This document shows, piece by piece, positions 8,801-16,633 of a stretch of DNA of 64,000 nucleotides. Below the pieces are notes generated by a model. It made no database searches, had not been told where the DNA came from, and was given only the letters and a program-made list of their open reading frames with translations. Both the position numbers and the translations under genes were made by a program. Positions within the stretch are counted from its first letter, which is position 1. Each line of letters begins with the position of its first letter. Source of the DNA: Arthrobacter pullicola (GTDB lineage: Bacteria > Actinomycetota > Actinomycetes > Actinomycetales > Micrococcaceae); contig NZ_JACSQC010000003.1 in the NCBI RefSeq assembly GCF_014836875.1, forward strand, positions 108,619-172,618, read 5' to 3'.

Positions 8801-9334
8801 GGGGACACCGAGCTGGAAAACCTCGTACCAACGCTGCCGGAGCCCACCCTGCCGGAAAAGGTCCGCACCGAACTTGACCTGCTCGCCGTCGACGTCAGCG
8901 CGCATCTCATCGACAGCTACGCTCCGCTGCTCACCGGCCTTGGCGTGACCAAGGCTGAAGCCCTGATGGATCTGCGCGGCGGCACCGAGGTGCTGGTTGC
9001 CGGCATCCGGGTGGCCACCCAGACCCCGCCTATGCGCGGCGGCCGGCGGGTGGTTTTCATCAGCCTGGATGACGGCACCGGATGCGTGGACTGCACGTTT
9101 TTCCACGAGGCGCAGGAAAAGTCCGGTCCGCTGCTCTTCGGCACGGAACTGCTGCTGGTCCGCGGTGTGACGCGCCGCACGGGTCCGCGCGGAATCAGCA
9201 TGCAGGCGCTGGAAGCCTGGGACCTCACCGATACCGCTTCCCTGCCGCTTGCCGGCTCCGGGCACGGCGCGCACCCCGCTCCTGGTGCAGGTGAACCGCG
9301 CGGCAGGTTGGTAGGGCTCCGGCACAGCGGATAA
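5858..9334 (+). CDS. dnaE2: Error-prone DNA polymerase III alpha subunit DnaE2 (ImuC)
   Basis: A 1158-residue C-family DNA polymerase. The N-terminus (FTHLHVATAFSAHYG) is the PHP domain. The palm carries PDIDID at residues 426-431, with catalytic Asp427 and Asp429, and the third carboxylate is in KLDVLG (Asp583). FGSFGFCKAHGAAFA, a helix-hairpin-helix region and an OB-fold (VLVAGIRVATQTPP) follow in the usual order. The short, non-DnaE1 architecture, neighbour DUF6504 and upstream LexA box identify it as DnaE2, which with ImuA/ImuB performs translesion synthesis after DNA damage. The start ATG lacks a clear ribosome site, so translation is probably coupled to DUF6504. The C-terminal 25 residues are low-complexity. 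Confidence 0.93.
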   Translation: MSFTHLHVATAFSAHYGTSWPEELARAAAADGADALACTDRDGLYGTVKHLRACMDAGIDPIVGVDLAVLDGEGKDASVTGRVVILAHGQNGGAGYHALCRLISDAHAGTSPSRGRAGRPAGITLEQLAARVLGEDGEPVLTVLVGPYSDVGRSMRSRSYAVARTLFARWLATVPRAALAVEVVTHLSAPGADLSLAHAVRMHRLADEMNIPAVLTNAVRYVDDDGAATADVLDAARALTSMAQLGDLQPNGQGWLKSENQMAALAAEISSEAGYGRSGAVKLLAATQALADTCRIDPSADMGWKQPVVPEASVIGIANEPAAELRLRCEAGIGRRFGHLRGSDEAAMRNRLQHELGIIERLGFASYFLTVAEVSAMIKEMGVRAAARGSGASSLVNYLLGVSHVNPLAHDLIFERFLSQDRSTLPDIDIDVESAERHNVYHRIFDRFGSLRVTLMSMQNGYRARGAVRDAGMALGLPEEEVGAVAKALWRFSASHFREALAEKPELRNVAQAVQQNRQLDLLVDLTERLDRLPRHISMHPCGVILGDTSLLDRTPVQPSGLGLPMSQFDKHDMDPMGMLKLDVLGVRMQSAMAFALNEVIRIHPSQEDVVRAGGHPLDAAGNPPAWIGEDGRIDLDAVPLDDEPTYELIRSTHTLGCFQIESPGQRELVGKMAPRDFNDLIIDISLFRPGPMKSDMVRPFLEHRHGWSPEVYPHESLRPVLAETHGVTVFHEQVLRTFHVFTGCGLAKADELRRLLGNPDAEAGVEDFFRRAAAERGYEAQTIDKVWETLKAFGSFGFCKAHGAAFAVPTYQSAWMKTHHPEAFLAGIFEHDPGMYPRRLLVAEARRMGIPILPLDINRSGEAYRVERVPPVPAGPGRKALPERLGIRLSFAGIYGLSAAEVRRIAAGQPYDSLADLRARARLSRPSLQRLAQLGAFDTLARETGSRGSRADLLQHLAEVPGKAGSRKYDPIPGQLALPLGDTELENLVPTLPEPTLPEKVRTELDLLAVDVSAHLIDSYAPLLTGLGVTKAEALMDLRGGTEVLVAGIRVATQTPPMRGGRRVVFISLDDGTGCVDCTFFHEAQEKSGPLLFGTELLLVRGVTRRTGPRGISMQALEAWDLTDTASLPLAGSGHGAHPAPGAGEPRGRLVGLRHSG

Positions 9335-9343
9335 CATCGTAAA

Positions 9344-9378
9344 GGCGCGGTGCACGGGCAAACCCGTGCGGAGGCGCC
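9344..9378 (+). other. Leader hairpin upstream of thrS
   Basis: GCACGGG-CAAA-CCCGTGC (9352-9369) is a perfect 7-bp stem with a tetraloop. It is enclosed by GGCGC (9344-9348) pairing with GCGCC (9374-9378). It lies between dnaE2 and the thrS ribosome site. There is no U-tract, so it could be a weak terminator or a structure controlling thrS translation. It does not resemble a T-box. Confidence 0.5.
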
Positions 9379-9403
9379 AGTACAAACGAATCTAGGAGAC
9401 AAC

Positions 9404-11416
9404 GTGTCAGTGCCGGAACAGTTCACCCTCATCGTCGACGGCGAAGAGACCACGGTGGATACTGGCACCACCGGTGCGCAGCTCTTCTTCGAGCGGCGCG
9501 AAGTAGTCGTTATGAAGGTCGACGGCGTCCTGAAGGACCTCGACACCCCGCTGGCCCCGGGCCAGAGCATCGAAGCCGTGACCATCGATTCCGAAGACGG
9601 CCTGAACGTGCTGCGCCACTCCACCGCCCACGTGATGGCCCAGGCCGTGCAGCAGCTGCGCCCCGATGCCAAGCTTGGCATCGGCCCGTACATCAAGGAC
9701 GGCTTCTACTTCGACTTCGACGTCGCCGAGCCCTTCACCCCGGAGGACCTCAAGACGCTCGAGAAGATGATGCAGAAGATCGTCAACTCGAACCAAAAGT
9801 TCGTCCGCCGCGTGGTGTCCGAAGACGAAGCCCGCGAAGCCATGGCCAACGAGCCGTACAAGCTGGAGCTGCTCGGCAAGAAGGACGGCGCCGAGGAAGC
9901 CGGCGAAGGCGCGAACATTGAGGTCGGCGCCGGTGAAATCACCATTTACGACAACGTGGACCGCAAGTCCGGCGACACCGTGTGGTGCGACCTGTGCCGC
10001 GGCCCGCACCTGCCGAACACCAAGCTGATCTCCAACGCCTTCGCGCTGACCCGTTCCGCTGCCGCCTACTGGCTGGGCAACCAGAACAACCAGCAGCTGC
10101 AGCGCATCTACGGCACCGCCTGGCCCACCAAGGACGACCTCAAGGCCTACCAGGAGCGCCTGGCCGAGGCTGAGCGCCGCGACCACCGCAAGCTCGGCAC
10201 CGAACTGGACCTGTTCTCCTTCCCGGACGAGCTGGGTTCCGGCCTGCCGGTGTTCCACCCCAAGGGCGGCATCATCCGCAAGGCCATGGAGGACTACTCC
10301 CGCCAGCGGCACACCGAGGCCGGCTACGAGTTCGTTTACACCCCGCATATCACCAAGGGCCACCTGTACGAGGTTTCCGGACACCTGGACTGGTACCGCG
10401 ACGGTATGTTCCCTCCCATGCACGTGGATGAGGTCACCGATCCGGAAACCGGCGAGGTCACCAAACCGGGCCAGGACTACTACCTCAAGCCGATGAACTG
10501 CCCCATGCACAACCTGATCTTCCGCTCCCGCGGACGGTCCTACCGCGAACTGCCGCTGCGGCTGTTCGAATTCGGCTCGGTCTACCGCTACGAGAAGTCC
10601 GGCGTGATCCACGGCCTGACCCGCGTGCGCGGCATGACCCAGGACGACGCCCACATCTACTGCACCCGCGAGCAGATGAAGGACGAGCTGACCACCACGC
10701 TGAACTTCGTGCTGGACCTGCTCAAGGACTACGGCCTGGACGACTTCTACCTGGAACTCTCCACCAAGGACCCGGAAAAGTACGTTGGCTCCGACGACGC
10801 CTGGGAGGAAGCAACCCGCACCCTGGCCGAGGTCGCTGAGGCTTCCGGCCTGGACCTGGTCCCGGACCCCGGGGGAGCGGCCTTCTACGGCCCGAAGATC
10901 TCCGTGCAGGCCCGCGACGCAATCGGCCGCACCTGGCAGATGTCCACCATCCAGCTGGACTTCAACCTGCCCGAACGCTTCGAACTCGAATACCAGGCAG
11001 CCGACGGCACCCGCCAGCGCCCGGTCATGATCCACCGCGCCCTCTTCGGTTCCGTGGAGCGCTTTATGGCAGTGCTCACCGAGCACTACGCCGGTGCCTT
11101 CCCGGCCTGGCTGGCTCCGGTGCAGGTGGTCGGCATTCCCGTGGCCGAAGCCTTCAACGACTACATGTACGACGTCGTCGACAAGCTCAAGGCCGCAGGC
11201 ATCCGCGCCCAGGTAGACGCAGGCACCGACCGCTTCCCGAAGAAGATCCGCACCGCTTCCAAGGAAAAGGTCCCGTTCGTCCTGATTGCCGGCGGCGAGG
11301 ACGCCGAAGCCGGGGCAGTCTCCTTCCGATTCCGCGACGGCAGCCAGGACAACGGCGTGCCGGTCGAAGAAGCAGTGAAGCGGATCGTCGAAGCCGTCCG
11401 GAACCGGGACAAGTAA
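9404..11416 (+). CDS. thrS: Threonyl-tRNA synthetase
   Basis: A 670-residue class II synthetase charging tRNA-Thr. Order of domains: N-terminal TGS domain (about 1-65), the editing domain with [11 protein letters not shown] and the CDLCRGPHL segment, the catalytic core with [12 protein letters not shown] (zinc Cys) and the motif 2 region [20 protein letters not shown], and the C-terminal anticodon-binding domain ([12 protein letters not shown]). The start is the GTG at 9404, seven bases after AGGAG; a second in-frame GTG lies six bases further on. An earlier in-frame start at 9350 would translate through the leader hairpin and is less likely. It heads the thrS-HIT-pgsA order conserved across actinobacteria. 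Confidence 0.97.
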   Translation: MSVPEQFTLIVDGEETTVDTGTTGAQLFFERREVVVMKVDGVLKDLDTPLAPGQSIEAVTIDSEDGLNVLRHSTAHVMAQAVQQLRPDAKLGIGPYIKDGFYFDFDVAEPFTPEDLKTLEKMMQKIVNSNQKFVRRVVSEDEAREAMANEPYKLELLGKKDGAEEAGEGANIEVGAGEITIYDNVDRKSGDTVWCDLCRGPHLPNTKLISNAFALTRSAAAYWLGNQNNQQLQRIYGTAWPTKDDLKAYQERLAEAERRDHRKLGTELDLFSFPDELGSGLPVFHPKGGIIRKAMEDYSRQRHTEAGYEFVYTPHITKGHLYEVSGHLDWYRDGMFPPMHVDEVTDPETGEVTKPGQDYYLKPMNCPMHNLIFRSRGRSYRELPLRLFEFGSVYRYEKSGVIHGLTRVRGMTQDDAHIYCTREQMKDELTTTLNFVLDLLKDYGLDDFYLELSTKDPEKYVGSDDAWEEATRTLAEVAEASGLDLVPDPGGAAFYGPKISVQARDAIGRTWQMSTIQLDFNLPERFELEYQAADGTRQRPVMIHRALFGSVERFMAVLTEHYAGAFPAWLAPVQVVGIPVAEAFNDYMYDVVDKLKAAGIRAQVDAGTDRFPKKIRTASKEKVPFVLIAGGEDAEAGAVSFRFRDGSQDNGVPVEEAVKRIVEAVRNRDK

Positions 11417-11435
11417 GGCACGGGGGACAGACCGC

Positions 11436-12044
11436 ATGGAAAGCCAGGAGCAGTACCCGCACGACGGCGATGTCACCGACAGCTTCGAACTTGCGGGGGT
11501 GCCGGATGCCTTCCAGCGGCTCTGGACCCCGCACCGGCTGGCGTATATCAAGGGCGGGCAGGACCAGGTCTCTTCAGAGGCAAACTGCCCGTTCTGCGCG
11601 GCTCCGTCCCACACGGATGAGGAAGCACTGATCGTGCACCGCGGAAAGCATGCGTTCGTCATCCTGAACCTGTTTCCGTACAACGCCGGACACCTGCTCG
11701 TCTGCCCCTACCGCCATGTGCCGGACTACACGGACATTGACGTGGAGGAAACCGCTGAAATCGCGGCCCTGACCCAGACGGCAATGCGGGTGCTGCGCAA
11801 GGTCTCCGCGCCGGCCGGCTTTAACCTCGGCATGAACCAAGGGGCAGCCGGAGGCGCCGGAATTGCCGCGCACCTGCACCAGCACATCGTTCCGCGGTGG
11901 AGCGGGGACGGAAATTTCCTTCCGATCATCGCCCAGACCAAGGCCATTACGCAGACCCTCGATGAGGTCCGCCGCCAGGTCGCGGAGGCCTGGCCGGCGG
12001 ACGCCGCCGGCTCTGCGTCTGCTGCAGGAACGGGCGGGGCGTAG
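11436..12044 (+). CDS. HIT-family nucleotide hydrolase/phosphorylase (Ap4A phosphorylase-like)
   Basis: A 202-residue protein with the histidine triad HLHQHIVPRW near residues 145-154. Four conserved positions earlier (NCPFCAAP, LNLFPYNAGHLLVCPYRH) complete the HIT fold. The position between thrS and pgsA is that of mycobacterial Rv2613c, which is an Ap4A phosphorylase, so breakdown of diadenosine tetraphosphate, a by-product of aminoacyl-tRNA synthetases, is the best guess. CPFC could bind zinc. The N-terminal 40 and C-terminal 20 residues are poorly conserved. It is 19 bp after thrS and two bases before the next gene, so very likely in an operon. Confidence 0.9.
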   Translation: MESQEQYPHDGDVTDSFELAGVPDAFQRLWTPHRLAYIKGGQDQVSSEANCPFCAAPSHTDEEALIVHRGKHAFVILNLFPYNAGHLLVCPYRHVPDYTDIDVEETAEIAALTQTAMRVLRKVSAPAGFNLGMNQGAAGGAGIAAHLHQHIVPRWSGDGNFLPIIAQTKAITQTLDEVRRQVAEAWPADAAGSASAAGTGGA

Positions 12045-12046
12045 GC

Positions 12047-12673
12047 GTGCTGAACAAATACGCCCGCGGTTTCTTCACCGCACTGTTCACGCCCCTGGCC
12101 TCCTGGCTGATCCGCCGCCGGGTGAGCCCCGACGCCGTCACCATTATCGGTACGCTCGGCGTGATGATCGGCGGACTGGTCTTCTACCCGCTGGGCCAGC
12201 TCTTCTGGGGCACGATCTTCATTGTGCTGTTCATCTTCTCGGATGTCATTGACGGCATCATGGCCCGGCAGCAGGAACGGAAGGGCAAGTGGGGCGCCTT
12301 CCTGGACTCCACCCTCGACCGGTTCGCCGACGGAGCCCTCTTCGCGGGGGTCAGCATCTGGTTCTTCACCGGCGGGAACAACGATGCCATCGGGATTACC
12401 GCCCTCATCTGCCTGGTCCTGGGCATGCTGGTTTCCTACATCCGGGCCAAGGCTGAATCCCTCGGCTTTGACGCCAATGTGGGGCTGGCGGAACGCGCTG
12501 AACGGCTGGTTTTCCTGCTGACGGCCACCGGACTGGTGGGCCTCGGCGTCCCCGAGATGGTCCTCCTGATTGTGCTGGTGCTGCTGTGCCTGGCGAGCTG
12601 CGTGACGATCGTGCAGCGGATGGGCACCGTGCGCCGGCAGGCCACAACGGAGGTGCTGGGTAAAGATACGTAG
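12047..12673 (+). CDS. pgsA: CDP-alcohol phosphatidyltransferase (phosphatidylinositol phosphate synthase-like)
   Basis: A 208-residue membrane protein with about six hydrophobic segments. It has the complete CDP-alcohol phosphotransferase signature: DVIDG, then MAR, then GAFLDSTLDRFADG, giving D-x2-D-G-x2-A-R-x8-G-x3-D-x3-D. The four Asp residues bind metal and substrate. By position after thrS-HIT it is the orthologue of mycobacterial PgsA1, which makes phosphatidylinositol phosphate from CDP-diacylglycerol and inositol phosphate. The GTG start follows the HIT stop by two bases. In mycobacteria an acyltransferase and the mannosyltransferase PimA follow; here pdxS comes next, so the PIM genes must be elsewhere or missing. 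Confidence 0.9.
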   Translation: MLNKYARGFFTALFTPLASWLIRRRVSPDAVTIIGTLGVMIGGLVFYPLGQLFWGTIFIVLFIFSDVIDGIMARQQERKGKWGAFLDSTLDRFADGALFAGVSIWFFTGGNNDAIGITALICLVLGMLVSYIRAKAESLGFDANVGLAERAERLVFLLTATGLVGLGVPEMVLLIVLVLLCLASCVTIVQRMGTVRRQATTEVLGKDT

Positions 12674-12701
12674 CAGTCGCTCCCGGATGCGGCCAGCGGG
12701 C

Positions 12702-12712
12702 TAGCATAGTCT
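12702..12712 (+). promoter_or_regulatory. pdxS: Candidate -10 region of pdxS
   Basis: Overlapping hexamers TAGCAT (12702-12707) and TAGTCT (12707-12712) fit the actinobacterial TANNNT -10 pattern. They lie about 30 nt before the pdxS ATG, leaving room for the weak CGAGAGAG ribosome site. No clear -35 is visible. Confidence 0.35.
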
Positions 12713-12742
12713 CTACAGCCCGATCTACGAGAGAGCCCCGCC

Positions 12743-13660
12743 ATGCCTACAGAATTCCCGTCCGCCTCCGGAAACACCGCTTCGACCGGCAGCAGCCGCG
12801 TTAAGCGCGGAATGGCAGAGATGCTCAAGGGCGGCGTCATCATGGACGTCGTGACGGCTGAGCAGGCCCGTATCGCCGAGGACGCCGGCGCGGTTGCAGT
12901 CATGGCTCTGGAGCGGGTTCCCGCCGATATCCGTGCCCAGGGCGGCGTGTCGCGGATGAGCGACCCGGACATGATCGACAGCATTATTGACGCCGTCTCC
13001 ATTCCGGTCATGGCCAAGGCCCGGATCGGCCACTTCGTTGAGGCGCAGATCCTCCAGTCCCTCGGCGTTGATTACATCGACGAGTCCGAGGTGCTGACGC
13101 CCGCGGACTACACCAACCACATCGACAAGTGGAAGTTCACCGTTCCCTTCGTCTGTGGCGCCACCAACCTGGGCGAGGCGCTGCGCCGGATCAACGAGGG
13201 CGCTGCCATGATCCGTTCCAAGGGTGAGGCCGGCACCGGCGATGTCTCCAACGCGACCATGCACATGCGCCAGATCCGCACCGAAATCGCCCGCCTTTCC
13301 TCGCTGCCCGAAGACGAGCTCTACGTCGCGGCCAAGGAACTGCAGGCGCCGTACGAACTGGTGAAGGAAGTCGCTGCCTCCGGCAAGCTCCCCGTGGTGC
13401 TTTTCACCGCCGGCGGCATCGCCACTCCGGCAGACGCAGCCATGATGATGCAGCTCGGTGCGGACGGCGTATTCGTCGGCTCCGGTATCTTCAAGTCCGG
13501 CAATCCTGCCGAGCGCGCCGCCGCGATCGTCAAGGCCACCACGTTCCACGACGATCCCGACGAAGTTGCCAAGGCCTCCCGCGGTCTTGGCGAAGCCATG
13601 GTCGGCATCAACGTCGACGAGATCCCGCAGCCGCACCGCCTCGCCGAGCGCGGCTGGTAG
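12743..13660 (+). CDS. pdxS: Pyridoxal 5'-phosphate synthase subunit PdxS
   Basis: A 305-residue TIM-barrel protein that makes PLP from ribose 5-phosphate, glyceraldehyde 3-phosphate and ammonia delivered by PdxT. The start of the conserved part, [18 protein letters not shown], the imine-forming Lys in [11 protein letters not shown] and the second catalytic Lys in [20 protein letters not shown] are all present, as is the phosphate loop [13 protein letters not shown]. Length is normal. Its glutaminase partner pdxT lies 6.4 kb downstream, separated by five genes of other function, all but one on the opposite strand, so the two are not co-transcribed here. Confidence 0.97.
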   Translation: MPTEFPSASGNTASTGSSRVKRGMAEMLKGGVIMDVVTAEQARIAEDAGAVAVMALERVPADIRAQGGVSRMSDPDMIDSIIDAVSIPVMAKARIGHFVEAQILQSLGVDYIDESEVLTPADYTNHIDKWKFTVPFVCGATNLGEALRRINEGAAMIRSKGEAGTGDVSNATMHMRQIRTEIARLSSLPEDELYVAAKELQAPYELVKEVAASGKLPVVLFTAGGIATPADAAMMMQLGADGVFVGSGIFKSGNPAERAAAIVKATTFHDDPDEVAKASRGLGEAMVGINVDEIPQPHRLAERGW

Positions 13661-13695
13661 CAGCAAGGCTCTCTGACAGGGAAAGTTCCCAACCT

Positions 13696-13738
13696 ACTGC
13701 GGCCGGATCCAGGACACTGTCCCGGATCCGGCCGCAGT
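13696..13738. terminator. Hairpin terminator between pdxS and the GNAT gene
   Basis: ACTGCGGCCGGATCC (13696-13710) pairs perfectly with GGATCCGGCCGCAGT (13724-13738) around a 13-nt loop. The 15-bp stem sits between convergent genes and can serve both directions. It has no long U-tract. Confidence 0.75.
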
Positions 13739-13762
13739 GTTATCTGCCCGGCATACCTGCGC

Positions 13763-14476
13763 CTACCCGATCGCCATCGAGTAGGTCTGCCCCCGGCCCA
13801 CCAGGGAGAAGCCCCGTGCAGCGCACAGGTCCTGGCCCGGAGCGGTCGCGTTGACGATCAGGTGTTCGGCACCCGCAGTCTCGGCCGCGGCAGCGGCAGA
13901 GCTCAGCAGGGCAGTGCCGAAACCGCGGCGCCGGCTGGATGCCCCGACGGCAAGGTGGAAGATACCGCCAACCTTGGACAATCCGGCGGTTCCGTTCGGA
14001 TAAAAGGCGTACGCCCGCCCGGTGAGCCGGGCCGAGTCACGTGCGGCGATATGCCAGGCCTGCCGGGGTATCGAATGGCCAACCCGCAGTTCCTCGGCAT
14101 CGGCCCCGGATACTTCCGGCGGCTGGACTTCCACTGACGCCGCGGTCCCGGGCCACGCCTGCGGAGCATGGACCGGTGCCGTCATCCAGCAGGTCTGCGG
14201 GCCACGCCGGAACCCGAAGGCTTCCAGGGGTGCGGGATCCACTGATCCACCCAGCCAGACCCCTACGGTCGAGGCACCGAGCCGTGAACCCTCGGCCAGG
14301 CCCGGACGGATACCCGCCGGCGAAATGACGTCGGGAAACATCAGCATGAGCTGCCGCCGGGCCGGAAGCCAAACCCAGCGCGACTCGTGGGTGCCGAAAG
14401 ACCGCCCTCCCGTTGCTGCTGCGAGGGCGGTGAACCAGGCGTGCTGCATGCGCTGGCATGATGCGATGGTGGCCAC
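13763..14476 (-). CDS. GNAT-family N-acetyltransferase
   Basis: A 237-residue protein. The C-terminal half holds the acetyl-CoA binding motif A: IFHLAVGASSRRRGFGTALL (about residues 171-190), with the Q/R-x-x-G-x-G/A loop as RRRGFG. It is followed by the motif B region GAEHLIVNATAPGQDLCAAR. The N-terminal half is unlike a plain GNAT and may be a degenerate second GNAT domain, as in two-domain acetyltransferases. The GTG start follows the stop of the M3 peptidase gene by five bases, so the two are probably co-transcribed; an internal ATG ten codons later is an alternative. The substrate is unknown. Confidence 0.82.
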   Translation of the reverse strand: MATIASCQRMQHAWFTALAAATGGRSFGTHESRWVWLPARRQLMLMFPDVISPAGIRPGLAEGSRLGASTVGVWLGGSVDPAPLEAFGFRRGPQTCWMTAPVHAPQAWPGTAASVEVQPPEVSGADAEELRVGHSIPRQAWHIAARDSARLTGRAYAFYPNGTAGLSKVGGIFHLAVGASSRRRGFGTALLSSAAAAAETAGAEHLIVNATAPGQDLCAARGFSLVGRGQTYSMAIG

Positions 14477-14481
14477 GGCAG

Positions 14482-16503
14482 CTAGGCGAGGCCACGGCGG
14501 GCAAGCAGGGGAGCAATGTCCGCGTCCCGGCCGCGCAGGTCCCGGAAAGATTCCAGGGGATCGGCGGCATAGCCGCGGGAGAGCAGCTTGGTCCGGAACG
14601 CTTCACCGTTGGCCCGGGTGAGTCCCCCGTTTTCGGTGAACCACTGAACAGTATCGGCGTCGAGCACCTCACTCCAGATGTAGGAGTAGTAGGCGGCGGA
14701 GTACCCGCCGGCAAAGATGTGCTTGAAATAGCCGGTGCGGTAGCGCGGGGGAACCAGGGCCGGGTCGATTCCGGCGCGGGTCAGTGCCTCCTTCTCGAAG
14801 GCGGCGGGATCCGTCACCGTGTCTCCCGGCGGAAGTTCGTGCCAGGCCAGGTCCAGCAGCGTGGCTCCCAGGTACTCCGCTGTCCGGAAGCCTTCTCCCC
14901 AGAGCGACGCGGCCCGGATGCGTTGCAGGGTTTCCTGCGGCAGCGGCTCGCCGGTCTGATAGTGCAGGGCGAAGTTGTTCGCCACGTCGGGCCAAAGCAT
15001 CCACATTTCATTGACCTGGGAAGGGTATTCGACGAAGTCACGCGGAACGGCAGTTCCCGAAAACAGTGGAAATTCGACGTCGGAAAACAGTCCGTGCAGT
15101 GCGTGGCCGAACTCGTGGAACGCCGTCACCACTTCGTCGAAGGTCAGCAGCGCCGACTCACCGTCGGCAGGCTTGGAGATGTTCAGGTTGTTCACCACCA
15201 CCGGCTGCCTGCCCAGCAGCCGGGACTGGGACACCAGCTCGTTCATCCAGGCGCCGCCGCTCTTGGTGTCGCGGGAGAAGTAGTCGCCCAGGAACAGGCC
15301 CAGTGCTGACCCATCCTCGTTCCGGACTTCCCAGATCCGGACGTCGGGGTGGTAGCCGGCCAGGTCAGGGCGTTCCGTGAAGGTGACCCCGTAGAGACGG
15401 TTGGCAGCGTAGAACACACCGTCGTTCAGCACACGTTCCAGCTCGAACCAGGGGCGCAGGGCCTCGAGGTCCACTGAATAGTCTTCGCGGCGGACCTGCT
15501 CGGAGTAGAAGGCCCAGTCCCAGGGCTGCAGGTCCTTGATTCCGTCGCGGGCGGCCGCGGCACGCAGCTTCAGCGCCTCCGTCTCGGCGTTGCTGACCGC
15601 AGGCGGAACCAGCCGGGCCAGCATTTCCCGCACTGCGCCAAGGGACGGTGCGGTCTGATCTTCGACGGCGTACTCGGCGTGGCTGCCGTAACCCAGCAGC
15701 GCCGCGCGCTCGGCGCGGAGGGCGGCCATTTCCGCGGCGATGCCCAGGGTGTTGTGGTCATTGTTCCGGAAACCGCGGTTCACGGAGGCTTCGAAGAGCC
15801 GCTGCCGGGTCCCGCGGTTTGTCAGCCGGGCCAGGGCCGGCTGGGGCGTCGGCAGGATCAGGGACAGCAGGTACTTTGACTCAGACCCGGTCTCGCAGGC
15901 CGCGGCAGCGGCGGCCGCAATGTCATCGGAGGAGAGGCCCTCGAGCTCGGCGGCGTCGTCGACTTTCAGGGCTGAGCCGTTGGTATCGGCCAGGAGCTGC
16001 TGTGAGAACGCCGTTCCCAGTTCGGACAGCCGGGTGTTCAGCTCCCGCATCCGCGCCTTCCCGGCGTCGTCGAGCCCTGCTCCGGCACGCAGGAACCGGC
16101 GGCGGTACTCAGCCAGCAGCCTGCGCGGTTCCTCGTCCAGCCCGGTTTCCGGCACGCTGCTGACCCGCTCGAAGAGCGCCTGGTCCTGGAAGATGCCGTC
16201 CTGGTGGGCAGCGAGCCGCGGACCTATCTGCTGCTCAATGGCCTGGATGGCCTCGGTCGCGTGGGACATCACCAGGTTGAAGAAGACCGCAGAGACGCGT
16301 GCCAGGGACTGGCCGGACCGCTCCAGTGCGGCGACGGTGTTGGTGAAGTCCGCCGGTTCCGGATTGGCGGTGACCGCGCGGATTTCGGCCAGATGTTCCT
16401 GCATCCCGGCTTCAAAGGCGGGAAGGTAATCATCGTCGGTAAAGGCGGCGAAATCCGGGAGGTCATACGGGAGGGTGCTCGCGGAAAGAAGGGCATTGCT
16501 CAT
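14482..16503 (-). CDS. M3-family peptidase (peptidyl-dipeptidase Dcp-like)
   Basis: A 673-residue cytoplasmic zinc metallopeptidase of the thimet oligopeptidase/Dcp family. The zinc motif HEFGHALHGLFSD lies in VVTAFHEFGHALHG, with the third ligand in the downstream helix region. EYPSQVNEMWML and GYSAAYYSYIWSEVLDADT are family signatures around the active site. The length fits Dcp (about 680). It degrades short peptides, releasing C-terminal dipeptides in Dcp. The start ATG at 16503 begins the conserved MSNALLSASTLPYDLPDF segment; the frame is open further upstream but runs into the promoter of the divergent gene. It is followed directly by the GNAT gene. Confidence 0.92.
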   Translation of the reverse strand: MSNALLSASTLPYDLPDFAAFTDDDYLPAFEAGMQEHLAEIRAVTANPEPADFTNTVAALERSGQSLARVSAVFFNLVMSHATEAIQAIEQQIGPRLAAHQDGIFQDQALFERVSSVPETGLDEEPRRLLAEYRRRFLRAGAGLDDAGKARMRELNTRLSELGTAFSQQLLADTNGSALKVDDAAELEGLSSDDIAAAAAAACETGSESKYLLSLILPTPQPALARLTNRGTRQRLFEASVNRGFRNNDHNTLGIAAEMAALRAERAALLGYGSHAEYAVEDQTAPSLGAVREMLARLVPPAVSNAETEALKLRAAAARDGIKDLQPWDWAFYSEQVRREDYSVDLEALRPWFELERVLNDGVFYAANRLYGVTFTERPDLAGYHPDVRIWEVRNEDGSALGLFLGDYFSRDTKSGGAWMNELVSQSRLLGRQPVVVNNLNISKPADGESALLTFDEVVTAFHEFGHALHGLFSDVEFPLFSGTAVPRDFVEYPSQVNEMWMLWPDVANNFALHYQTGEPLPQETLQRIRAASLWGEGFRTAEYLGATLLDLAWHELPPGDTVTDPAAFEKEALTRAGIDPALVPPRYRTGYFKHIFAGGYSAAYYSYIWSEVLDADTVQWFTENGGLTRANGEAFRTKLLSRGYAADPLESFRDLRGRDADIAPLLARRGLA

Positions 16504-16633
16504 GGTCAACAACACTTTCACACGAGCCGCCGCCCAACCAGCCGACGGGCCGCGTATGCTCATCCCTGATCGCCACATCACCGCCGCACGGCGGCCCGCT
16601 GCAGGCGCGTCACAACATGTTCCGGGGGGAACC

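Noticed and set aside
9407-11683. Open frame of about 750 codons antisense to thrS
   Set aside because: It is a by-product of high-GC codon bias. The translation is repetitive Val/Gly/His-rich with no family match, while the thrS strand is unmistakable.
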